DNA from: an uncultured Lachnospiraceae bacterium
GTDB taxonomy: Bacteria; Bacillota; Clostridia; Lachnospirales; Lachnospiraceae
DNA length: 36,178 nt
Assembly (NCBI GenBank): GCA_910578115.1
Contig: CAJTPO010000008.1
Location: 1 to 36,178 of the forward strand
Direction: 5' to 3'
Below are positions 31,323-36,178 of the stretch, piece by piece; the first letter of the stretch is position 1; every line of letters starts with the position of its first letter. The notes under the pieces were generated by a model. The model did not search any database. It worked only from the letters and a program-made list of their open reading frames with translations, and had not been told where the DNA came from. A program made the position numbers and the translations under genes.

Positions 31323-31355
31323 AAAATCCCTGCTCCGGCAAAGAGCAGGGATTTT
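31323..31355. terminator. Bidirectional terminator between VWA gene and hsp20
   Basis: AAAATCCCTGCTC (31323-31335), loop CGGCAAA, GAGCAGGGATTTT (31343-31355): a perfect 13-bp stem with A-run and T-run on opposite sides. It sits between two convergent genes and can serve both. Confidence 0.9.
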
Positions 31356-31395
31356 ATAAAATAATCGACAAAAATCGACCAACGAGGGACAAAGA

Positions 31396-31848
31396 CTACT
31401 TCACTTCAATTTTCTTCACTTCTTCCTTCGCGGCAATCTCCTTCTTCGGGAACCTCACTTCCAGAATACCGTTGTTATAGGAAGCGTCGATATCGCCGGG
31501 CTCCACGTCGTTCACACGGAAACTTCTGGAATACGAGCTGTAATAACGCTCCCGGCGGATATACTTGCTCTTGTCCTCTTCGTTCTTCTCTTCCTTGTGG
31601 GAAGCGGAGATGGTGAGCAGGCTGTCCTTCAAGTCAATGTTGATATCGGATTTGTCGAAGCCGGGCAGTTCCGCCTGCAGCAGGTAGCTGTCGCCCTGGT
31701 CGATCACGTCCGTCTTGAAGGCGTCGAAGGTAGCCAGTTCGTTGTTGCCCCAGAAGTTCTTGAAGGCGTTGTCAAACATCTGATCGAAGGAATCATCAAA
31801 AAACATGGGCTTATAGGTACGATTGTTGAATAATGCTGGTCTTAACAT
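31396..31848 (-). CDS. hsp20: Hsp20-family small heat shock protein
   Basis: A 150-residue alpha-crystallin-type chaperone that holds unfolding proteins. The alpha-crystallin domain spans about residues 40-135: TDVIDQGDSYLLQAELPGF at its start, then DLKDSLLTISASH and the late YNNGILEVRFPKK strand with the conserved GILEV-like motif. The N-terminal 40 residues are Phe/Asn-rich. The ATG at 31848 was chosen because GAGGAG lies 8 bases upstream on this strand; a GTG at 31857 would add three residues but lies within that site. No CIRCE element was found upstream. The upstream region carries a hairpin (31875-31905) and AACAG/CTGTT dyads (31939-31977). It is the only clear minus-strand gene. Confidence 0.93.
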   Translation of the reverse strand: MLRPALFNNRTYKPMFFDDSFDQMFDNAFKNFWGNNELATFDAFKTDVIDQGDSYLLQAELPGFDKSDINIDLKDSLLTISASHKEEKNEEDKSKYIRRERYYSSYSRSFRVNDVEPGDIDASYNNGILEVRFPKKEIAAKEEVKKIEVK

Positions 31849-31938
31849 AAAAGTCACTCCTCTTTTCTTATACTATGCGGCCTGCGCTCTGGCGGTGTGC
31901 CGCATGCTGCCGGTTTATTTGTTTGTAAATGATGTTGT

Positions 31939-31977
31939 AACAGCCAGAATATCTGGTCTGTTAACAGTTATCTGTTA
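31939..31977. promoter_or_regulatory. Cluster of AACAG/CTGTT dyads between hsp20 and the ROK gene
   Basis: First dyad: AACAGCCAGA (31939-31948) with TCTGG and CTGTT (31952-31962, one bulge). Second: TAACAG (31962-31967), loop TTAT, CTGTTA (31972-31977). A further AACAG lies at 32104-32108. The region 31858-32193 has no gene and lies between divergent genes, so operator sites are plausible. The binding protein is unknown. Confidence 0.4.
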
Positions 31978-32256
31978 TCAGTATGACCGGATTTCAGGTT
32001 CCGATGCATGTCTGATAACTTGTTTGCTGTTTATAATTGTTATACAACATATATAACATAAAATCAATTATGAAAATCTAAAGCATTTCTTAATAAAAAA
32101 TAAAACAGGATCTGTAAAAATTATATGGGAAGCAGACTGAGAATGTGGTAGCATAGAGGAAGAAACGAAGAGCCTCGCATGGAGGAAATCATTATGTTAA
32201 AAGAGAGTTGCGGGGAAAATAAAACGCGCGCAGGGCAGCGCAGAAAAGAGGGATTC

Positions 32257-33135
32257 ATGAGACTGGGAGCATTGGAAGCGGGCGGTACCAAAATGGTATG
32301 CGCCGTAGGAAACGAAACAGGGGAAATCTTCGAGCAGATTTCCATTCCCACAGAAACGCCGGAGATTACCATGCCGAAGCTGATCGCTTATTTTAAAGAT
32401 AAGCAGGTAGACGCTTTGGGGATCGGGTGTTTCGGGCCGGTGGAACTGGACCGGCAGTCGCCGGAGTACGGGCATATTACCACTACGCCGAAGCTGGCAT
32501 GGCGGAATTATGATATTGTCGGCGCTTTTCGGGAGGCGCTTGGCTGTCCGGTGGGTTTTGACACGGACGTGAACGGGTCTGTGCTGGGGGAAGTGACCTT
32601 CGGGCAGGCCAAAGGAAAGAAATGCGTGATCTACCTGACCATCGGCACCGGCGTTGGCGGCGGCATATACATAGACGGAAAGCTGCTGCACGGTATGCTG
32701 CATCCGGAGGCAGGGCATGTGCTGATCCGGAAGAAGAGCGATGACGCATACGAAGGCAAGTGTCCTTATCATAAGACCTGTCTGGAAGGTCTTGCGGCGG
32801 GTCCGGCCATTGAAGCACGCTGGGGACAGAAGGCGGTGGAGCTGAAAGACCGGCCGGAGGTGTGGAATCTGGAGGCGGACTACATCGCGCAGGCGCTGGT
32901 GGGCTATATCCTGACGCTCTCACCGGAGATGATCATTTTAGGAGGCGGCGTGATGCACCAGGAACAGCTTTTCCCATTGATCCGGGAAAAAGTGACCCAG
33001 ATGCTGGGCGGCTATATCCAGACGGAAGAGCTGGCGGATATGGAGCACTATATCGTGCCTGCAAGCCTGCACGACGATCAGGGAATCATGGGTTGTCTGG
33101 AGCTGGCAAGAAGAGAAAAAGCCGGCTGTGCGTGA
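32257..33135 (+). CDS. ROK-family sugar kinase (fructokinase type)
   Basis: A 292-residue cytoplasmic kinase of the ROK family, closest in pattern to bacterial fructokinases (YdhR/GmuE, ScrK type). The N-terminal phosphate loop is ALEAGGTK (about residues 4-11). GIGCFGPVEL and TTPKLAWRNYD are typical of this branch. The active-site region has DTDVNG, the ROK signature GTGVGGGIYI is at about residues 130-139, and the zinc site is formed by HPEAGH and CPYHKTC. The 32257 start gives the usual N-terminus, behind AGAGGG. An ATG at 32194 in the same frame has a better ribosome binding site (GGAGG, 8 bases) and would add 21 residues, so the start is unsettled. It stands alone; no transporter is near. 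Confidence 0.88.
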   Translation: MRLGALEAGGTKMVCAVGNETGEIFEQISIPTETPEITMPKLIAYFKDKQVDALGIGCFGPVELDRQSPEYGHITTTPKLAWRNYDIVGAFREALGCPVGFDTDVNGSVLGEVTFGQAKGKKCVIYLTIGTGVGGGIYIDGKLLHGMLHPEAGHVLIRKKSDDAYEGKCPYHKTCLEGLAAGPAIEARWGQKAVELKDRPEVWNLEADYIAQALVGYILTLSPEMIILGGGVMHQEQLFPLIREKVTQMLGGYIQTEELADMEHYIVPASLHDDQGIMGCLELARREKAGCA

Positions 33136-33287
33136 ATCTTCACTGATGAGAGAAATTAAGACCGGCAAGAACAGTAACAGAGCAGAATAAGCGAACAGAA
33201 GGAAAACGAAAGAAAGCAAAATAAATAGAATAAGGGAAAGCGAAGTAAAGAAAATAATTCAAAGTAAGCAAAAGCAAATCGGGCAGA

Positions 33288-33347
33288 ACAAAGTCAGATG
33301 AAACAAAGTCGGACAAAACAAAGCCAGACAAAATAAAGAACGACAAC
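33288..33347. repeat. Four 15-bp tandem repeats in a purine-rich leader
   Basis: Units of exactly 15 bp of the form ACAAAGTCGGACAAA (33288, 33303, 33318, 33333), the last one diverged. They lie within 33145-33355, a stretch in which the + strand is almost free of T and very rich in A and G. On the minus strand the repeats read as five-residue units (DFVSS, DFVLP), but no start or ribosome binding site supports a gene there. Confidence 0.75.
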
Positions 33348-33368
33348 GCGACAGGAGATGACGGAATT

Positions 33369-33857
33369 ATGAGTATGATCGGATATTACTACAAGGCGAA
33401 TGATTTTTTTGTAAAAAGGCTGCAGAAGGGAAGCGCTGAGGAGATTCTGTTTGAGGAAGATGTGGAGAAGGATCTTATGTGCGTCGATAAGGCGTGGCAT
33501 GCGATCCACTTTGTGCTGACAGGGCGCGTATGGGATATGCCGGAGGACAATGTTCTGGGCCAGATGGTGCTTGGCGGGGAGCCGGTCAGCGATGAAGACT
33601 TTGGGTATGGACCGGCGAGGCTGCTCTCCAAAGAAACCACAGCACAGATCGCAGAGGCTCTTAAGACATGGGACGAAGCCGCTTTCCGGGACGGATTTAA
33701 CATGGAAGATCTGGTTGCCAATGAGGTATATCCGGTAATGGATGGTGAGGACGAAGGGGGCTTTTTTACTTATGTCTGGGAGACCTTTGCCGCTTTGAAG
33801 AAATATTTCGAAGAAGCGGCAGAAGAAGGCGCTGGTATGGTCACATTTCTTGCATAG
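33369..33857 (+). CDS. DUF1877 (YfbM-like) protein
   Basis: A 162-residue soluble protein of the DUF1877/YfbM family, whose biochemical role is unknown. It shows the family start MSMIGYYYKA, the central DKAWHAIHFVLTG (about residues 41-53), FGYGPARLLSKE (about 78-89) and a C-terminal FTYVWETFAALKKYFEEAA helix. The ribosome binding site AGGAG lies about 10 bases before the ATG. The long A-rich leader separates it from the ROK gene. No operon partner. Confidence 0.88.
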   Translation: MSMIGYYYKANDFFVKRLQKGSAEEILFEEDVEKDLMCVDKAWHAIHFVLTGRVWDMPEDNVLGQMVLGGEPVSDEDFGYGPARLLSKETTAQIAEALKTWDEAAFRDGFNMEDLVANEVYPVMDGEDEGGFFTYVWETFAALKKYFEEAAEEGAGMVTFLA

Positions 33858-34050
33858 TGTGTGAGGCACCTTTTTCAGTGTAGATTCTTTCAATGAGGCT
33901 GTTGTTGAACCCGGCAATTTTCCGACAGGAGGCCGCGGACAGCAACAGCTTTATTGCTTTTTCATCTTAATAGGAAGTGTCTTTGCCTGTTTTTTCATAT
34001 TTATTTATAGTAATTTAATTGTACTATAGGCGGAAATGGAATAAGATACG
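33858..34050. other. Gene-free stretch after DUF1877
   Basis: No gene. GCTGTTG (33898-33904) can pair with CAACAGC (33943-33949), enclosing about 38 bases with GC-rich inner pairing, followed by TTTATTGCTTTTT; this may be the terminator of the DUF1877 gene. The remainder up to the tandem repeats is AT-rich. Confidence 0.35.
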
Positions 34051-34214
34051 TATAGTAAACTTACATCATGCTCAGCCTGCCGTCGGGCGGGCCGCATGGC
34101 CATCCATGCTGTGAAAGTCGAAGACTTTTATAGTAACTTACATTATGCTCAACCTGCCGCCTGGCAGGCCGCATGGCCATCCATGCTATGAAAGTTGAAG
34201 ACTTTCATAGTAAA
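34051..34214 (+). repeat. Two tandem 78-bp copies of a structured element
   Basis: Copy 1 begins at 34051 and copy 2 at 34129 (TATAGTAA...), and a partial third start lies at 34206-34215. Each copy holds three hairpins in the same order: CCTGCC with a 4-base loop; GCATGG/CCATGC with loop CCAT; and an 11-bp stem ending TATAG or CATAG with a GAA loop. Differences between the copies fall mostly in loops or swap Watson-Crick pairs for G-T wobbles, so the structures are kept. No open frame runs through it. It may be a structured RNA or a REP-like mobile repeat. It ends about 50 bases before the next gene. Confidence 0.75.
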
Positions 34215-34265
34215 CGACGTAACAAGATATGAGGAATGCAGTACGGAGAAAGGTGTGACTATAAG

Positions 34266-34658
34266 ATGAGAGAAAAAATACAGCGTTTTATGTGGGGACG
34301 TTACGGGAGCGATCGTCTCAGTCAGGTATTGATGGTGTGTGCCCTTGTGTTAATGGTTCTTTCTTTTCCGATAGGAAGCAGCTTCTATCTGCCGGCGCTG
34401 GCGTTGATGGGATATGTGTATTTCCGCATGTTTTCCCGCAATATCGCGAAGCGGTCGGCAGAGAATCAGTGGTATCTCGCCAGAGAGATGAAAGTCAGAA
34501 GATGGTTTCAAAACCGGAAAAGGGATTTCGCCGGGCGTAAGGAGTATAAGATCTTTAAATGCCCGGATTGCGGTCAGAGGCTTCGCGTGCCCAGAGGAAA
34601 AGGGCGTATTGCGATCCGGTGCAGGAAATGCAATCATGAGTTTATCAGGAAAAGCTGA
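34266..34658 (+). CDS. Membrane protein with C-terminal zinc ribbon
   Basis: A 130-residue protein with two short hydrophobic segments (about residues 18-36 and 38-54) and a basic linker, then a C-terminal zinc ribbon with two CxxC knuckles, CPDC (about 102-105) and CRKC (about 119-122), with the RLRVPRGKGRIAIR loop between them. The pattern is that of MJ0042-like zinc ribbons. The ATG at 34266 was chosen: AAAGGTG lies 11 bases upstream, while the ATG at 34236 has no usable spacing. It lies 23 bases before the DUF5685 gene and is probably cotranscribed with it and the J-domain gene. Function unknown. Confidence 0.75.
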   Translation: MREKIQRFMWGRYGSDRLSQVLMVCALVLMVLSFPIGSSFYLPALALMGYVYFRMFSRNIAKRSAENQWYLAREMKVRRWFQNRKRDFAGRKEYKIFKCPDCGQRLRVPRGKGRIAIRCRKCNHEFIRKS

Positions 34659-34681
34659 GTGCAGGAAAGGATTGACAGACT

Positions 34682-35581
34682 ATGTTCGGGTATATCAGGA
34701 TCAATAAGGCGGAGATGAAGTTCAGGGAATTTGATGTCTATCAGTCCTATTACTGCGGAATCTGCCGTGACCTGAAACGCAAATACGGCGCGGCGGGGCA
34801 GTTTTCCTTAAGCTATGATATGACCTTTGTGGCCATGCTTTTGACGGGACTGTATGAACCGGAGACGAGGACGGGAACCTGCAGGTGTATGGTGCACCCT
34901 TTGGAAAAGCATGAGACGCGGAATAATATTTATACCGAATATGCGGCGGATATGAATGCGCTGTTTGCCTGTTATAAATGCCGGGACGACTGGAAGGATG
35001 AGAAGAAACTGCACCAGTTACTCTATGGCAGGATTCTGGAGGGTAGAAGCAGGCGCCTGCAGGAAACTTACGGTGAGAAACTGCGGCGGATTGAATGTCT
35101 GATGCAGGATTTTGAGGAGACGGAGCAGCAGGAGCCGCAGACCGGTGTGGGAGCACAGGACTCCGGCTATTCCCGGCTGGATACGCTGGCCGGCCTGTTC
35201 GGCAAAGTGATGGCGGAGATCGTGACGGTGCGGGAGGATGAATGGGCGGATCATCTGAGACGTTTCGGCTTTTTCCTAGGAAAGTTTATCTATCTTATGG
35301 ATGCCTATGAGGATGTAGAGACGGATATCAGGAACGGAACGCCCAATCCTCTGAAAGGAAGATACGGTTCACCGGACTTCGAGGAAGCGTGCAGGACCAT
35401 GCTCACGATGATGATGTCGGAGTGCTGCAGCGCTTTTGAGATACTGCCCATACTGGATAATGTGGAGATACTGCGCAATGTGCTGTATTCCGGTGTCTGG
35501 TGCAGATACGAAGCCATCCATGAGAAAAGGCGGAAGAAGGAGCAGGACGGGCAGCAGTCCACGATGAACAGGACAGTATGA
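34682..35581 (+). CDS. DUF5685 family protein
   Basis: A 299-residue, cytoplasmic, mostly helical protein of the DUF5685 family of Firmicutes and Actinobacteria. The N-terminal part is Cys-rich: MFGYIRINKAEMKFREFDVY, then YYCGICRDLK (about residues 23-31), TCRCMVHP and CYKCRDDW. A later segment, FFLGKFIYLMDAYEDVETD (about 201-219), resembles the aspartate-rich helix of isoprenyl-synthase-like folds. Four or more cysteines could bind a metal. The function is unknown. The C-terminal end lies inside a 75-bp tandem duplication. It is followed by a J-domain gene, which suggests a role linked to protein folding or assembly (inference). Confidence 0.82.
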   Translation: MFGYIRINKAEMKFREFDVYQSYYCGICRDLKRKYGAAGQFSLSYDMTFVAMLLTGLYEPETRTGTCRCMVHPLEKHETRNNIYTEYAADMNALFACYKCRDDWKDEKKLHQLLYGRILEGRSRRLQETYGEKLRRIECLMQDFEETEQQEPQTGVGAQDSGYSRLDTLAGLFGKVMAEIVTVREDEWADHLRRFGFFLGKFIYLMDAYEDVETDIRNGTPNPLKGRYGSPDFEEACRTMLTMMMSECCSAFEILPILDNVEILRNVLYSGVWCRYEAIHEKRRKKEQDGQQSTMNRTV

Positions 35582-35701
35582 GGGGCAGGCATGGGGCCAG
35601 AGAATGCCGATAAGGAGCAGGGTGGACAGTAGCCCGTGATGAACAGGACAGTGTGAGGGGCAGACATGGCGGCCAGAGAATGCCGATAAGGAGCAGGACG
35701 G
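35541..35701 (+). repeat. 75-bp tandem duplication across the DUF5685 gene end
   Basis: Copy 1 starts at 35541 (AGCAGGACGG) and copy 2 at 35616 (AGCAGGGTGG); a third start lies at 35692 and runs directly into the J-domain gene start. Copy length is 75-76 bp with about 85-90% identity. Copy 1 holds the DUF5685 stop codon. Each copy is preceded by AAGGAG, so the ribosome binding site of the next gene was duplicated too. Confidence 0.85.
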
Positions 35702-36178
35702 ATGACAGATCCATACAGTATATTGGGAGTGGCGAGAGGCGCTTCCGAGGAAGAAATCAAGAAAGCATACAAAACATTGAGCCGGAAATATCATCCGGAT
35801 GCCAATATCAACAATCCCAACCGGGATCAGGCGGAGGAGCGGTTTAAAGAGATTCAGGCAGCCTATCAGCAGATCATGAAGGAGAAGACTTCCGGTTACG
35901 GCGGGCACGGCTACAGCGGCGGGACGGATTCTCAGGGCAGCTACGGCGGCTTTGGTTATGGGCCGTTCTGGTCCTTTGGCTATGGCGGCTTCGGGCAGAG
36001 CCAGGAAACGGGCTATGAAGAGGAGGCCCATCTGCGGGCGGCAGGCAACTATATCCGGAACGGCTATTACAGGGAGGCGCGCACGACGCTGGACAATATG
36101 GCGGAGCGGGAGAGAAACGCCAGATGGTACTATTACAGCGCGGTGGCTCACTCCGGGCTTGGCAGCAACGTGGCGGCG
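35702..36178 (+). CDS. J-domain (DnaJ-like) protein, cut by the window end
   Basis: The first 159 residues of a J-domain protein, a partner that stimulates Hsp70/DnaK ATPase. The J domain fills residues 1-65: DPYSILGVARGASEEEIKKAY, then the essential HPD at 31-33 and FKEIQAAYQQIM. A Gly/Tyr-rich stretch follows (about 68-105), as in the G/F region of class A/B proteins. From about residue 110 the sequence is helical with ARTTLDNMAERERNARWYYY, resembling a TPR-like repeat, rather than the DnaJ zinc or substrate domains. The gene lacks a stop in the window. AAGGAG is placed 8 bases before the ATG by the third copy of the upstream duplication. Confidence 0.9.
   Translation, partial: MTDPYSILGVARGASEEEIKKAYKTLSRKYHPDANINNPNRDQAEERFKEIQAAYQQIMKEKTSGYGGHGYSGGTDSQGSYGGFGYGPFWSFGYGGFGQSQETGYEEEAHLRAAGNYIRNGYYREARTTLDNMAERERNARWYYYSAVAHSGLGSNVAA

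Noticed and set aside
29650..31341. 563-codon open frame on the minus strand opposite the VWA gene
   Set aside because: It crosses the bidirectional terminator and mirrors the VWA coding frame; the residues are low-complexity Arg/His/Ile-rich without any motif.
31858..32193. CIRCE/HrcA operator before hsp20
   Set aside because: The TTAGCACTC-N9-GAGTGCTAA dyad was looked for and not found; the dyads present have a different half-site.
33140..33346. Minus-strand frame with DFVLS-like five-residue repeats
   Set aside because: It looks like pentapeptide repeats at first, but the period comes from the 15-bp DNA repeat; there is no start signal and the residue pattern is not A(D/N)LxX.
34051..34214. 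CRISPR array
   Set aside because: Only two copies, adjacent without unique spacers, and 78 bp long with internal hairpins; no cas genes are near.

Overview
The window looks like a chromosomal segment of a spore-forming, gut-type Firmicute, most likely a Lachnospiraceae-like Clostridia. The main reason is the block mazG - hup - rqcP - yabP - yabQ - divIC - spoIIE - tilS - hpt - ftsH (7416-15655), a shortened form of the classical Bacillus/Clostridia sporulation and division cluster. CotS, DUF5685, GH127 and AgrC-like proteins and purine-rich coding strands fit the same group. Nearly every gene is on the + strand; only the hsp20 gene is clearly on the - strand. No tRNA, rRNA, CRISPR array or intact insertion sequence was seen.

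Layout. 1-2680: remnant of an Rpn-type nuclease/transposase, then a GH127 beta-L-arabinofuranosidase. 2726-8159: small conserved protein, CCA-adding enzyme, CotS-type spore coat protein, PEGA lipoprotein with a long tandem-repeat tail, MazG. 8259-15655: HU, the RNA-binding protein RqcP, sporulation proteins YabP/YabQ (with a near-perfect SigE promoter), DivIC, a SpoIIE-like phosphatase without its membrane half, TilS, Hpt, FtsH. 15755-15884: a candidate free-standing small RNA with promoter, two C-tracts and terminator. 15988-18117: GH13 alpha-glucan hydrolase. 18199-19564: AT-rich orphan BlaR1-type M56 peptidase behind a consensus promoter and a perfect palindrome of BlaI/MecI type. 19693-24124: OmpR-type two-component system with a PepSY-like membrane protein and a C39-like peptidase; matching direct repeats precede both the regulator and the peptidase gene. 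24268-26480: ECF sigma factor with a large membrane protein that may be its anti-sigma/sensor. 26588-29113: mosaic of probably acquired genes (C-rich AgrC-like kinase with a coupled 27-codon ORF, AT-rich DUF3267 zincin). 29224-31224: VWA lipoprotein. 31396-33857: hsp20 (minus), ROK sugar kinase, DUF1877. 34051-34214: two tandem copies of a 78-bp element with conserved hairpins. 34266-36178: zinc-ribbon membrane protein, DUF5685 protein and a J-domain protein cut by the window end.

How the parts fit. The core is housekeeping: tRNA maturation (cca, tilS), nucleotide salvage and clean-up (hpt, mazG), ribosome rescue (rqcP), division (divIC), proteolysis (ftsH) and sporulation (yabP, yabQ, spoIIE, cotS). 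After ftsH the window is dominated by envelope sensing: an M56 peptidase, a two-component system, an ECF sigma system and a peptide-type histidine kinase follow each other within about 10 kb. Three surface proteins carry tandem-repeat linkers. The most unusual features are the paired hairpin repeat at 34051-34214, the C-rich small RNA candidate, the shared two-component sites, and the two orphan sensors (BlaR1-like and AgrC-like).
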